Origin: Microbacterium sp. ProA8
GTDB lineage: Bacteria > Actinomycetota > Actinomycetes > Actinomycetales > Microbacteriaceae
NCBI RefSeq assembly: GCF_039905635.1
Contig: NZ_CP157000.1
Span: forward strand, 868,001 to 932,000
Direction: 5' to 3'
DNA length: 64,000 bases
In this document: positions 8,347-16,929 of the stretch, one piece after another
How the letters are laid out: the number at the start of each line of letters is the position of its first letter
How positions within the stretch are numbered: position 1 is the first letter of the stretch
Notes under the pieces: generated by a model
The model's input: the letters and a program-made list of their open reading frames with translations, nothing else
The model's database searches: none
What the model was told of the DNA's origin: nothing
Program-made: the position numbers and the translations under genes

Positions 8347-9873
8347 TCAGTACGCGCCGTCTTTCGCCACGACCGCACGCAGCGTCCGCCAGAGGATGAT
8401 CAGGTCGCCCGTAAGCGACCAGTTCTCGACGTAATAGAGATCGAGGCGGATCGCATCAGCCCAGTCAAGGTCGGAGCGGCCACTGACCTGCCAAAGGCCG
8501 CTGATTCCCGGCCGCACGAACAGCCGACGGTGCGCGCCGCCCTCGTAGAGCGCCACCTCGGCGGCGACCTGCGGCCTCGGCCCCACGAGGCTCATCGATC
8601 CATCGAGAACGTTGAAGAGCTGGGGGAGCTCATCGAGCGAATACCGGCGGATGAACCTGCCCACGGGGGTGATCCGCGGGTCGTTCGTCACCTTGAACAG
8701 TGGGCGATCAGAGGTCCCTTGTGCGTCGAGCAGACTCTTCAGCTGATCATCGGCACCGACGATCATGGAACGGAACTTCCACATCTTGAAGGGCACGCCC
8801 TTGCGGCCGACGCGTTCCTGGCCGTAGAACAGGGGGCCGCGACTGGTCGACTTCACCGCGATCGCGACGGCAATCATGATCGGTGACGCGAGCAGGATGA
8901 GTACGAGGGCACCAAAGACATCAGATGCACGCTTGAGAAAGCGGTGGATGCCGGTGAACTCGGGATAGTCGACGTGGATAAGGGGGAGGCCCGCCACCGG
9001 GGTCGAATGGATGCGCGGACCAGCAACATCGGTGAGAGCCGGAGCCACGATCAGGCTGGCCCTGCGCTCTTCGAGACCCCACCCGAGCTCGCGCAACTGG
9101 CGCGGCGTGAGCGAGTGGTTGCCTGTGACCACCACGGTGTCGGCGCGAGCGCGGTCGACGTTCTCGAGCACGTGCTGCCAGTCGCCGATCACAGGAATGT
9201 CCTCCGTCAGAGCCACGTCCGTGCTCCCGTGCTCAGTGATCGCTCCGACGATTGCAAGCCCGCATCCGGGATCGCGCTGAATCTGCTGAGCGACGTGAAT
9301 TGAGCTGGCGCGGTCACCGACGAGAACCGCGTGACTGAGGAGGCGGCCACGGCGACGGCGTCCGATCAGCCACTTGCGCCACATCCAGCGGCTGAGTACC
9401 AGGAGAGCCCACCCTACGGGCAGTGCGACGAGCAGATACGAACGTCCGATGGGCGCTTGCAGGGCGAACGCGAGGATGGCGAAGACCCCGAAGAACGAGA
9501 AGGTCGCGTTTGTGACCCGCTTGTACTCGACCACACCGGTGCCGATGATCTTGTAGTCGCGCGTGCCGAAGAGCCGGAGTGACAGCGCCCAGCCGAGCAC
9601 CATCACGACTGAGACGAACGCGTATGTGACCGCCACATTGTCATCGGGGACGCCCGCGATCACGAGCTTCTCGCCAAAACCGATTCTCGCGATCTGTGCG
9701 CCGAACACCGCCATCGCGATGACGATCGTGTCGGTGATGGAGAGAAGCCTGGCGAACAGTCGCTGCCAGCGGCGGACGCGAGCGGCGGGTGACGGGAAGT
9801 TGCGAGGCCTGGGCGCGACCCACTCACCCCGCGGGGGGCGCACGGGAGCCTGAGGGCGCTCGTCGATCGCCAC
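8347..9873 (-). CDS. exopolysaccharide polyprenyl-phosphate sugar-1-phosphate transferase (WcaJ/WbaP type)
   Basis: This 508-residue membrane enzyme would transfer a sugar-1-phosphate from a nucleotide sugar to undecaprenyl phosphate, starting a lipid-linked glycan. The N-terminal half has several hydrophobic helices (around residues 45-150) and a nucleotide-binding-like middle domain. The C-terminal catalytic domain begins with a helix at about 310-340 and shows [49 protein letters not shown] and [14 protein letters not shown], all standard for the family. GTG 9873 lies behind GAGGA. It is the natural initiating enzyme for the polymer that carries pseudaminic acid in this locus; the sugar it transfers cannot be read from sequence. 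Confidence 0.88.
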   Translation of the reverse strand: MAIDERPQAPVRPPRGEWVAPRPRNFPSPAARVRRWQRLFARLLSITDTIVIAMAVFGAQIARIGFGEKLVIAGVPDDNVAVTYAFVSVVMVLGWALSLRLFGTRDYKIIGTGVVEYKRVTNATFSFFGVFAILAFALQAPIGRSYLLVALPVGWALLVLSRWMWRKWLIGRRRRGRLLSHAVLVGDRASSIHVAQQIQRDPGCGLAIVGAITEHGSTDVALTEDIPVIGDWQHVLENVDRARADTVVVTGNHSLTPRQLRELGWGLEERRASLIVAPALTDVAGPRIHSTPVAGLPLIHVDYPEFTGIHRFLKRASDVFGALVLILLASPIMIAVAIAVKSTSRGPLFYGQERVGRKGVPFKMWKFRSMIVGADDQLKSLLDAQGTSDRPLFKVTNDPRITPVGRFIRRYSLDELPQLFNVLDGSMSLVGPRPQVAAEVALYEGGAHRRLFVRPGISGLWQVSGRSDLDWADAIRLDLYYVENWSLTGDLIILWRTLRAVVAKDGAY

Positions 9874-10058
9874 GCGTCAGAGTCCTCTGCTAGCGCGCTG
9901 GTGGCGGACTGTCACGTGCCGATCATCTCCCCCGAAGACTCCCCACCCTGCGCGGGCGCGCGGATGGCCCTAAATCGGTGAGAACCGTTCGAGGATACCA
10001 GCAGTAGAACAGCGCTTTCCTGAACACGTGCGCCAGCAATGCCAGCCTCGCTGCGGTG

Positions 10059-10064
10059 TAGGCT
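10059..10064 (+). promoter_or_regulatory. -10 box TAGGCT upstream of the PQ/PE-tailed membrane protein
   Basis: TAGGCT lies 39 nt before the TTG start at 10104, leaving a short leader with AGGGAGG as ribosome-binding site. The rest of the 230-nt gap back to the sugar transferase holds a small CGGT/ACCG hairpin near 9976 and nothing else recognised. Confidence 0.4.
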
Positions 10065-10103
10065 GACCCGAATCGGCCGTGATCTTAGGGAGGGCGCGCG
10101 CCG

Positions 10104-11690
10104 TTGGTTCGCATACCCGGAAGCGGCGACCCCAGCCGCGACGAAGCATCGCCCCCGGAGACCACCTCGCCTGCCGGTGGCGATGATCGAACGCGCGCGC
10201 TGGAAGAGCTGTTCGGCACTCCTCCTCCCATCCAAGATGACATGGCGCGGCCGGACGCCAGCACGGCCGACCGGCTCGCAGCCTTCTTCGCTCGAGTGCA
10301 GGATGAACAGCAGGCGAGCCCACCTGCGCGCGGCGACGCGCTGGTCGCCCCTGCCGTGAGCGCGTCCCCGGCGGAGGACCTCGCGCACCTCGCGTCCGTG
10401 ACGGACGATCTCGTCCCGCCGGCGTCCCCGACGGAGGACCTCACGCCTCCCCCACCCGTGACGGACGAGGTCGCTCCGCGCGAGCGGGGCGACAGTCTGC
10501 CGCCGGCCGTGCACGACGACGAGGACCTGTTGGCGCTCGACGAGGGGGACCTGTACTCCTACGACGCCGATGACCTCTTCGCATTCGACGCCGACGGCGA
10601 GCTGATCGAGATCGACCAGGTGCACGACGACCAACCCGCGGCATCCGCTCGCGAGGCTCTGCCCGTCGCGGGTGCCCTCGCTGGGGCGCAGGCAGCACCC
10701 TCCACCTCGAAGCGTGCGGCGAGACGCGAGGCGAAGCTGGCTGCCAGAGCCGCGAAGGCCCCGGGCCCACACGGCGAGTTCGCATCGACGCCGCGGGGGC
10801 TGCGCGCCTGGGGCAAAGGGGCCTGGTGGGCGGTCGGGATCTCGGTCGCTCTGATCCTGGCGGTGGTAGCAGGAAGCATCTACGTGGCCCAGACGGTGGC
10901 AGCGCAAGCCGAGGAGCTTCGCGTTGCCGTCGCCGAGTTCGAGACTGCCGCGGAGGCTGCGGATGATCCCGTCGCAGCCATGGAAGCCGCGTACGCGAAG
11001 TACGACGAGACAGCTGCGGCCGCGCGGCCGGCGGCCGACAGTGCTGCTCCGGCGCTCGCGGCGGTTGCCGGCATGAGTGATCAGGCCGCCCTCGATGCGG
11101 CGAACGCCGCGCTGGGCTCGCTCGTCACACTGCTCGACACCACGACGCTGCCCGAGCGGCCGCCGCTCTACGCGCCGCCCGATCTCGCGACGATCGACGA
11201 TGTCGACGCGGCCGAACAGGCGGCGGACGCCGCGCGGGACCATGCCGCCGACATCATCGCGGTGACGGAGAAGGTGGATGCCGCCACCGCCGCCGTGGCG
11301 CAGCATTTCACGGCACTCACCGAGGCGCAGCGGGTGCTCGGCGCCACGCTGCCCGCGACGGCCGAAGCGCTCGCAGAAGAGAACGACCTCGCACGGCAGT
11401 CGTTCCGCGACGACGTCCTCGCCACGGCGGGAGCCGTTGGCGCGGCTCAGGCCGCAGGGGGAAGTGGCGACCCCGAACTGCAGGCGTACGCGGCCGCCGT
11501 CACGGCGCTCCGCGACGACCAGAAGCGGGCGGAGGAGGCGGCAGCCGCTCGGCGCAACGCACCGGCGCCCCAGCCGCAGCCGCAGCCGCAGCCGCAGCCG
11601 CAGCCGCAGCCGCAGCCTGAGCCCGAGCCCGAGCCCGAGCCCGAGCCTGAGCAGCCCCCAACCGAGCCGGAACCGGCGCCGAGTCCGTGA
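10104..11690 (+). CDS. membrane protein with Pro-Gln/Pro-Glu repeat tail, function unknown
   Basis: This 528-residue protein matches no family I recognise. TTG 10104 is chosen because AGGGAGG precedes it. Residues 1-235 are acidic and Pro/Ala-rich with imperfect repeats such as ASPAEDL and ASPTEDL. One membrane helix follows (about 239-262, WWAVGISVALILAVVAG). Residues 263-485 are Ala/Glu/Asp-rich and helix-prone, plausibly coiled coil. The last 40 residues are an alternating (PQ)n then (PE)n run, encoded by perfect CCGCAG and GAGCCC repeats near 11571-11650. The likely topology is N-terminus inside and C-terminus outside, with the rigid Pro tail in or beyond the wall. It is divergent from the glycan sugar transferase. 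Repeat length may vary between strains. Confidence 0.75.
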   Translation: MVRIPGSGDPSRDEASPPETTSPAGGDDRTRALEELFGTPPPIQDDMARPDASTADRLAAFFARVQDEQQASPPARGDALVAPAVSASPAEDLAHLASVTDDLVPPASPTEDLTPPPPVTDEVAPRERGDSLPPAVHDDEDLLALDEGDLYSYDADDLFAFDADGELIEIDQVHDDQPAASAREALPVAGALAGAQAAPSTSKRAARREAKLAARAAKAPGPHGEFASTPRGLRAWGKGAWWAVGISVALILAVVAGSIYVAQTVAAQAEELRVAVAEFETAAEAADDPVAAMEAAYAKYDETAAAARPAADSAAPALAAVAGMSDQAALDAANAALGSLVTLLDTTTLPERPPLYAPPDLATIDDVDAAEQAADAARDHAADIIAVTEKVDAATAAVAQHFTALTEAQRVLGATLPATAEALAEENDLARQSFRDDVLATAGAVGAAQAAGGSGDPELQAYAAAVTALRDDQKRAEEAAAARRNAPAPQPQPQPQPQPQPQPQPEPEPEPEPEPEQPPTEPEPAPSP

Positions 11691-11709
11691 CCTGAGGCGC
11701 AGCGGCGGT

Positions 11710-11738
11710 TTGGCTGCGGCATCCGTCTGGCGTAGTAT
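11710..11738 (+). promoter_or_regulatory. promoter of rplM-rpsI
   Basis: TTGGCT (11710-11715), 17 nt, then TAGTAT (11733-11738) form a good housekeeping sigma promoter. Transcription would start near 11745, leaving a leader of about 135 nt before rplM. Confidence 0.65.
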
Positions 11739-11745
11739 TGATCTT

Positions 11746-11863
11746 TGGTGCCTGCTCAGCTGACCTGGCACCACGAACGTGAGCCCTCCACTGGCGTGTT
11801 CGGTCCCTCGTCGAGAGACAGAACCACCCCGGAGTGGGATTCACGAACCTCTCCGTTCGAATC
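11746..11863 (+). promoter_or_regulatory. structured 5' leader of rplM-rpsI mRNA
   Basis: The leader opens with a hairpin whose arms are TGGTGCC (11746-11752) and GGCACCA (11767-11773). A second hairpin (11838-11863) pairs GATTC and GAAC with GTTC and GAATC around a short loop and ends 17 nt before the GTG start. L13 is known to repress its own mRNA in E. coli, so an autoregulatory site is plausible. I do not match this structure to a named RNA family. Confidence 0.4.
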
Positions 11864-11880
11864 AAGAAAGCAGCACTACT

Positions 11881-12327
11881 GTGACGCGCACTTACACCCC
11901 CAAGGCTGGCGAAGCCCAGCGCGAGTGGCTGGTCATCGACGCGACTGACGTCGTTCTCGGCCGTCTCGCCTCGCACGCCGCCGTCCTCCTCCGCGGCAAG
12001 CACAAGCCGACGTTCGCCCCGCACATCGACCAGGGCGACTTCGTCATCATCATCAACGCCGAGAAGGTCGCCCTGACGGGCCAGAAGCTCGAGCAGAAGA
12101 AGGCCTACCGCCACTCGGGCTACCCGGGCGGCCTCAAGTCGGTCACCTACTCGGAGCTCCTCGAGAAGAACCCCGTCCGCGCCGTGGAGAAGGCCGTCCG
12201 CGGCATGCTCCCGAAGAACTCGCTCGGCCGCGACCAGCTGGCGAAGCTCAAGGTGTACCGCGGTGCTGAGCACCCGCACGCCGCGCAGAAGCCCACCGCG
12301 TACGTTTTCGACCAGGTCGCCCAGTAA
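11881..12327 (+). CDS. rplM: 50S ribosomal protein L13
   Basis: This 148-residue protein is L13, an early-assembling 23S rRNA-binding protein of the large subunit. Seen: [16 protein letters not shown], an [12 protein letters not shown] loop, [11 protein letters not shown], and [16 protein letters not shown] near residue 100. Length is normal. GTG 11881 fits the family's N-terminus; an in-frame open region reaches further upstream but lies in the leader. It is followed after 25 nt by rpsI, the usual pair. Confidence 0.98.
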   Translation: MTRTYTPKAGEAQREWLVIDATDVVLGRLASHAAVLLRGKHKPTFAPHIDQGDFVIIINAEKVALTGQKLEQKKAYRHSGYPGGLKSVTYSELLEKNPVRAVEKAVRGMLPKNSLGRDQLAKLKVYRGAEHPHAAQKPTAYVFDQVAQ

Positions 12328-12352
12328 GCGCCGCAGAGACAAGGACACACTG

Positions 12353-12829
12353 ATGGCGAACATCGAAGAAACCCCCACGAGCTACTCCACCGAGTCCCAG
12401 GTCGACGAGACCGTCGTCGCCGCCGAGCGCCCCGTGCTCTCGGTGTCGGGTGCGGCCGTCGGCCGTCGCAAGCAGGCCATCGCCCGCGTGCGCGTCATCC
12501 CCGGCTCGGGCACCATCACCGTCAACGGCCGTGCGTTCGAGGACTACTTCCCGAACAAGCTGCACCAGCAGCTCATCGCCGACCCGTTCACGGTGCTCAA
12601 CCTCACCGACGCGTACGACGTCATCGTGCGCATCTCGGGCGGCGGCCCCTCGGGCCAGGCCGGCGCGCTGCGCCTCGGCATCGCCCGTGCGCTGAACCAG
12701 ATCGACGAAGAGAACAACCGCCCGACCCTCAAGAAGGCCGGCTTCCTCTCGCGCGACGCCCGCGTCATCGAGCGTAAGAAGGCCGGTCTCAAGAAGGCCC
12801 GCAAGGCGCCGCAGTACTCGAAGCGCTGA
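12353..12829 (+). CDS. rpsI: 30S ribosomal protein S9
   Basis: This 158-residue protein is S9, whose C-terminal tail reaches the P-site tRNA in the small subunit. The core shows [17 protein letters not shown] and [21 protein letters not shown], and the protein ends in the typical basic tail KAPQYSKR. An acidic N-terminal extension of about 35 residues precedes the core, as in other actinobacterial S9 proteins. ATG 12353 has AAGGA 7 nt upstream. Confidence 0.98.
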   Translation: MANIEETPTSYSTESQVDETVVAAERPVLSVSGAAVGRRKQAIARVRVIPGSGTITVNGRAFEDYFPNKLHQQLIADPFTVLNLTDAYDVIVRISGGGPSGQAGALRLGIARALNQIDEENNRPTLKKAGFLSRDARVIERKKAGLKKARKAPQYSKR

Positions 12830-12845
12830 TCGGCTTCACCTCCGT

Positions 12846-14204
12846 ATGCCGATCTTTGGCACGGACGGGGTGAGGGGGCTGGCCAACGGCCCCCTCACCG
12901 CCGATCTCGCACTGTCTCTGGCCCAGGCGACCGCCGTCGTCCTGGGCCAGGGCCGTACCGCCGAGGCGCGCCGCGCCGCAGGCAAGCGTCTCAGCGCCGT
13001 CGTCGCGCGCGACCCCCGCGTGTCGGGCGAATTCCTCTCGGCCGCGGTCGAGGCGGGGCTCGCGTCCTCGGGCGTCGACGTCTACGACGCCGGCGTGCTG
13101 CCCACGCCCGCGGCGGCGTTCCTCATCGCCGACATCGATGCCGACTTCGGCGTCATGGTGTCGGCCTCCCACAATCCCGCCCCCGACAACGGCATCAAGA
13201 TCTTCGCCCGCGGCGGCGTGAAGCTGCCCGACATCGTGGAAGCGCGCATCGAGCGCGCCATGGACGGGCAGAAGCTGCTGCCCACGGGTGCCGCCATCGG
13301 CCGCATCCGCCGGTTCGCGGACGCCGAAGACCGCTACGTCGTGCATCTGCTCGGCTCGTTGCCGAACCGCCTGGACGGCCTGCACGTCGTGCTCGACTGC
13401 GCGCACGGCGCGGCATCCGGAGTCTCTCCCGAGACCTTCCGGGACGCCGGAGCCAAGGTCACCGTCATCGGCGCCGACCCCGACGGCTTCAACATCAACG
13501 ACGGCGTGGGCTCCACGCACCTCGACGTGCTGTCGAAGGCGGTCGTGGCGCACGGCGCCGACGTCGGCATCGCGCACGACGGCGACGCCGATCGCTGCCT
13601 CGCCGTCGACGCGGACGGCAAGATCGTCGACGGCGATCAGATCATGGCGATCCTCGCGGTGTCGATGAAGAACCGCGGCCGCCTCACCGACGACACGCTC
13701 GTCGCCACCGTGATGAGCAACCTCGGCCTGCACCGCGCCATGTCGGCGCACGGCATCCACGTCGAGACCACCGCCGTCGGCGACCGCTACGTGCTCGAGC
13801 GCATGACCGAGGGCGGCTTCGCCCTCGGCGGCGAGCAGTCCGGCCACGTCATCATGAGCGAGTTCGCGACGACCGGCGACGGCGTGCTCACGGGCCTGCA
13901 TCTGGTCGCCGAGATGGCCCGGACGGGCAAGACGCTCGCCGAGCTCGCCTCGATCATGACCGTGTACCCGCAGGTGCTCGTGAACGTCCGCGGTGTGGAC
14001 CGCACGCGGGCGGGCTCCGACGATGTGGTTCAGGATGCCGTGGCCCGCGCCTCCGCCGAGCTCGGCCTCTCGGGGCGCGTGCTGCTGCGGCCGTCGGGCA
14101 CGGAGGAGATGGTGCGCGTGATGGTCGAAGCCGGCTCCGAGGACGACGCCCGCCGCCACGCGGACGCGCTCGCCGAGGTCGTGCGGGAGCGGCTGGCGCT
14201 GTAG
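12846..14204 (+). CDS. glmM: phosphoglucosamine mutase
   Basis: This 452-residue enzyme interconverts glucosamine-6-phosphate and glucosamine-1-phosphate on the way to UDP-GlcNAc for peptidoglycan. It begins [11 protein letters not shown]; the phosphoserine loop is SASHNP at residues 106-111; the metal-binding loop is HDGDADRCL; the C-terminal phosphate-binding loop is [16 protein letters not shown]. It starts 16 nt after rpsI, so it belongs to the same transcript. glmS, which makes its substrate, lies about 31 kb downstream, beyond the carbohydrate block. UDP-GlcNAc is also the starting sugar for pseB. Confidence 0.97.
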   Translation: MPIFGTDGVRGLANGPLTADLALSLAQATAVVLGQGRTAEARRAAGKRLSAVVARDPRVSGEFLSAAVEAGLASSGVDVYDAGVLPTPAAAFLIADIDADFGVMVSASHNPAPDNGIKIFARGGVKLPDIVEARIERAMDGQKLLPTGAAIGRIRRFADAEDRYVVHLLGSLPNRLDGLHVVLDCAHGAASGVSPETFRDAGAKVTVIGADPDGFNINDGVGSTHLDVLSKAVVAHGADVGIAHDGDADRCLAVDADGKIVDGDQIMAILAVSMKNRGRLTDDTLVATVMSNLGLHRAMSAHGIHVETTAVGDRYVLERMTEGGFALGGEQSGHVIMSEFATTGDGVLTGLHLVAEMARTGKTLAELASIMTVYPQVLVNVRGVDRTRAGSDDVVQDAVARASAELGLSGRVLLRPSGTEEMVRVMVEAGSEDDARRHADALAEVVRERLAL

Positions 14205-14210
14205 CCGAGA

Positions 14211-14234
14211 TGCGCCGGCGGTGGGGCCGGCGCA
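14211..14234 (+). terminator. hairpin terminator of rplM-rpsI-glmM
   Basis: Arms TGCGCCGGC (14211-14219) and GCCGGCGCA (14226-14234) pair perfectly around a 6-nt loop, 6 nt after the glmM stop. There is no T-run, as is common in high-GC actinobacteria. Confidence 0.6.
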
Positions 14235-14261
14235 CCCCGGGCGCCGGCATCCGGGATACTG

Positions 14262-14273
14262 GATAGCGTTATC
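14262..14273. promoter_or_regulatory. LacI-type operator upstream of the first lacI gene
   Basis: GATAGCGTTATC is a near-perfect 12-bp dyad 26 nt before the LacI start. It shares the CGTTATC half with the site at 25298 and resembles those at 15419 and 15456, so this LacI protein probably represses its own gene. Confidence 0.55.
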
Positions 14274-14299
14274 TGCACGCGCACGCCCCGGGGAGACGA

Positions 14300-15346
14300 A
14301 TGTCGAAGAGCGCCAAGCCTGCCACCCTCGCGGACGTCGCACGACTGGCGGGGGTGTCGGTCCCGGCGGCGTCGCGGGCGCTGAACGGCGGCGTCCGCGG
14401 CAAGCAGAGCGGGTCGCCCGAACTGCGCAGCCGCGTGGAAGAGGCGGCGCGCACGCTCGGCTACTCGGTGAGTCCGGCGGCGCAGGCGATCAAGGGCGGC
14501 CGGGCTCGCACGGTGGCGTTCATCGTCGGCGACATCGACGACTTCGGCTCGGCGACGATGATCGCCGGCATCATGCACGCAGCGGAGGAGCACGGAGTCT
14601 CGGTCGCCGTGCGCACGACCCGTGACGACTCCGCGCGCGAGATCGAACTGCTGGCACAGCTGCGGGGCGAACGTCACCTGGCCGTCGTCATGGCGACCAG
14701 CCGGACGACGGATGCCGCGCGCGAGGCAGCGGTGAAGGAGCAGTTGAAGGTGCTGAGCGACCACGGTGCGCGCATCGTGGTGATCGGCGACAACGACCTG
14801 GGGTTCCCGACCGTGACCGTCGACAACCGTCACGCCGCGCGACTTCTCGCTGAAGGACTGGCGGATGCCGGCAAGCGGCGCTTCGCGATGGTCTCGGGTC
14901 CGGACATCGAGCTGACCGCCCTCGAGCGCGTCGGGGGATTCGCCGAGGGGCTCGCGGCGCGCGGCATCGAGGTCGCGGAACGGGACATCGTGCACACCGA
15001 GTTCTCGCGCGACGGGGGATACCGCGCGGTCGAGCAGCTGCGCGACCGGCTCGCGGAGCTCGACGTGATCGCGGCGATGAGCGACGCGATGGCGGTCGGC
15101 GTGATCGCCCGCCTGCGCGAACTGGGCGTGTCGACGCCGGCCGACATCGAGGTGACCGGGTTCGACCACGTGCCCATGCTCGGCGATGTGCTGCCGGGGT
15201 TCAGCACGGTGGAGGTGCCGCTCGAGCACTTCGGCGGCGCGGCGCTCGAGCTCGCGCTCGCGCTCGACAACGGCGCGGTCCCCGCCGAGACGATCGCGCT
15301 CAGCGCGACGCCCATCCTCCACGGCACTCCGCTCGTCACTGTGTGA
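14300..15346 (+). CDS. LacI-family transcriptional regulator of the polysaccharide-use operon
   Basis: This 348-residue repressor has an N-terminal helix-turn-helix (TLADVARLAGVSVPAASRALNG, residues 8-29), a hinge, and a periplasmic-binding-like sugar domain from about residue 65. The start ATG 14300 has GGGGAGA upstream. It lies directly before the binding protein and permeases, separated by 143 nt containing three operator-like dyads. It probably binds those sites and the one at 25298, releasing them when an imported oligosaccharide binds. The inducer is unknown. Confidence 0.88.
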   Translation: MSKSAKPATLADVARLAGVSVPAASRALNGGVRGKQSGSPELRSRVEEAARTLGYSVSPAAQAIKGGRARTVAFIVGDIDDFGSATMIAGIMHAAEEHGVSVAVRTTRDDSAREIELLAQLRGERHLAVVMATSRTTDAAREAAVKEQLKVLSDHGARIVVIGDNDLGFPTVTVDNRHAARLLAEGLADAGKRRFAMVSGPDIELTALERVGGFAEGLAARGIEVAERDIVHTEFSRDGGYRAVEQLRDRLAELDVIAAMSDAMAVGVIARLRELGVSTPADIEVTGFDHVPMLGDVLPGFSTVEVPLEHFGGAALELALALDNGAVPAETIALSATPILHGTPLVTV

Positions 15347-15395
15347 GCGCGATCGTGCCGTCGCCGCGGGCCGGGGAGGCGCCGGCGCGTAGGCG

Positions 15396-15468
15396 GAAAG
15401 CGCTTCACGAAACTATGTGGCAAACGTTGTCCACTTTGAGGTACTCTCTCCGAGACGGAAACGTTCCG
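15396..15468. promoter_or_regulatory. promoter region with three LacI-type operators
   Basis: Three dyads lie before the binding-protein gene: GAAAGCGCTTC (15396-15406), GGCAAACGTTGTCC (15419-15432) and CGGAAACGTTCCG (15456-15468). A -10-like TACTCT sits at 15442-15447, so the second site would cover the -35 region and the third the start point, a sensible layout for repression. Confidence 0.55.
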
Positions 15469-15489
15469 GCACGAATCAAGGGAGATCAC

Positions 15490-16863
15490 ATGCATGACGC
15501 GATGACGCGGGCAGGGATGCGTGCCCGTATGGGCCGCCGCTCGCCCTGGATCGCCGGCGCAGCGGGCATCGCTGTCGCGGCACTCGCGCTGACGGGCTGC
15601 AGCAGCCCGGCGGACGACAGCGACGAGGGCGGCGCGGCGGCCGAGAAGACCACGATCCGCTTCCTCTACGCCACCGGCGACGAGACCTGGAACTCGGTGG
15701 TCGACACCGTGGTCGAGGCCTTCAACGACCAGAGCGACACGACGACCGTGCAGCTCGACCCGCTTCCCGCCGGAAGCGACTACGCGACGGCGCTGAAGAC
15801 GATGGATGCCACCGGCAACTGGCCCGCCGTCGTCGACATGCGCGACACCCTCACGTACGTCAACGCGGGCAAGCTCGCGCCGATCCCCGATTCGGTCACC
15901 GAGCTCATCCAGCCGGAGGCGTTCGGCACTGCCGAGGACGGCAACGTCTACACCGTGCCGTACAGCGCGCTGAACGGCGAGATCGGCCTGAACATCGTCT
16001 ACAACAAGGACTACTTCGAGGAGCACGACCTCGAGGTGCCCGAGACGTACGACGACTTCCTCGACCTGCTCGCCGACATCAAGGCGAACGGCGACGCGCC
16101 GCTCGCGACCGCCGCGGCGGAGGTGTGGCCGAGCGACCAGCTGTGGAAGCCGCTCGCCGCGCCGTACTTCGCGGAGTACGGCGACGAGGGCGGGTTCTGG
16201 ACCGCTGCGCAGAACGGCGACGCCACCGTCGAGGACCTGCGCGAGCCGCTGCAGGAGCTGCTCGACATCACCAATGAGTACGTGCTCGAAGGCTGGCAGT
16301 CCACGGCGGACGCGCAGACCACGACGCTGCTCGTGAACGACATGGCGGTCATGGCGACCTCTTCGGCGGGCATCGGCCGTCTCAACGACATCAACAAGGT
16401 CGACCCGGAGTTCAACGCGGGGCTGTTCATCATCCCGGCCGAGGACGGGGCGATCAACGTGCTGAAGAACGCCGTCAACGGCGACACCGCCGGCGGCCTG
16501 GCGATCTCGGCCCAGGCGGCCGACGACGACGCCGAGTACGCGTCGGCGACGGAGTTCCTGGAGTACTTCTACCAGGTGGAGACCGCCAACCTGATGGAGT
16601 CGCAGGGCTGGTTGGCGCCGAACATCATCGCCGCGGACGAGATCGAGCGCAACACGTCGATCCCGGGTTCGAAGGACTACTTCGCGCTTCTCGAGAACCC
16701 CAACCTCGCGTGGTACGAGAACGTGTCGAACCTGTCCACGTTCAGCGCGTTCAACACGTTCTTCCGTCAGGCGCGCATCGAGATGCAGGACGGCCAGTCG
16801 TCGATCGACGACACCATCGCCAAGGTGCAGGCGGAGTTCGACAAGACGGTCGCAGCGGGCTGA
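15490..16863 (+). CDS. ABC transporter sugar-binding lipoprotein
   Basis: This 457-residue family-1 extracellular solute-binding protein has an N-terminal signal ending in the lipobox LALTGC (cysteine near residue 37), so it should be lipid-anchored outside the membrane. ATG 15490 follows AAGGGAGA; an open frame reaches further upstream but lies in the operator region. The mature protein begins with a Ser/Asp/Glu-rich linker, then the usual two-lobe fold (IRFLYATGDETWNSVVDTVVE at its start). It would deliver oligosaccharide to the two permeases that follow. A strong hairpin after its stop may keep its expression above theirs. Confidence 0.9.
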   Translation: MHDAMTRAGMRARMGRRSPWIAGAAGIAVAALALTGCSSPADDSDEGGAAAEKTTIRFLYATGDETWNSVVDTVVEAFNDQSDTTTVQLDPLPAGSDYATALKTMDATGNWPAVVDMRDTLTYVNAGKLAPIPDSVTELIQPEAFGTAEDGNVYTVPYSALNGEIGLNIVYNKDYFEEHDLEVPETYDDFLDLLADIKANGDAPLATAAAEVWPSDQLWKPLAAPYFAEYGDEGGFWTAAQNGDATVEDLREPLQELLDITNEYVLEGWQSTADAQTTTLLVNDMAVMATSSAGIGRLNDINKVDPEFNAGLFIIPAEDGAINVLKNAVNGDTAGGLAISAQAADDDAEYASATEFLEYFYQVETANLMESQGWLAPNIIAADEIERNTSIPGSKDYFALLENPNLAWYENVSNLSTFSAFNTFFRQARIEMQDGQSSIDDTIAKVQAEFDKTVAAG

Positions 16864-16875
16864 GACCACACGTGA

Positions 16876-16907
16876 CAGGGTGCCCGGGCAGCTGCCCGGG
16901 CACCCTG
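16876..16907 (+). terminator. intercistronic hairpin between binding protein and permease
   Basis: Perfect 15-bp arms (16876-16890 and 16893-16907, CAGGGTGCCC... with its complement) enclose only 2 nt. It lies inside the operon, so partial termination or 3'-end protection of the binding-protein mRNA is more likely than full termination. Confidence 0.6.
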
Positions 16908-16929
16908 GAACGGAGGCGAGGAGGTCTCC

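Noticed and set aside
9912..11774. Open frame of 620 codons on the minus strand with a Leu/Arg/Gly repeat
   Set aside because: It mirrors the Pro-Gln/Pro-Glu tail of the plus-strand gene; no ribosome-binding site or recognisable domain.
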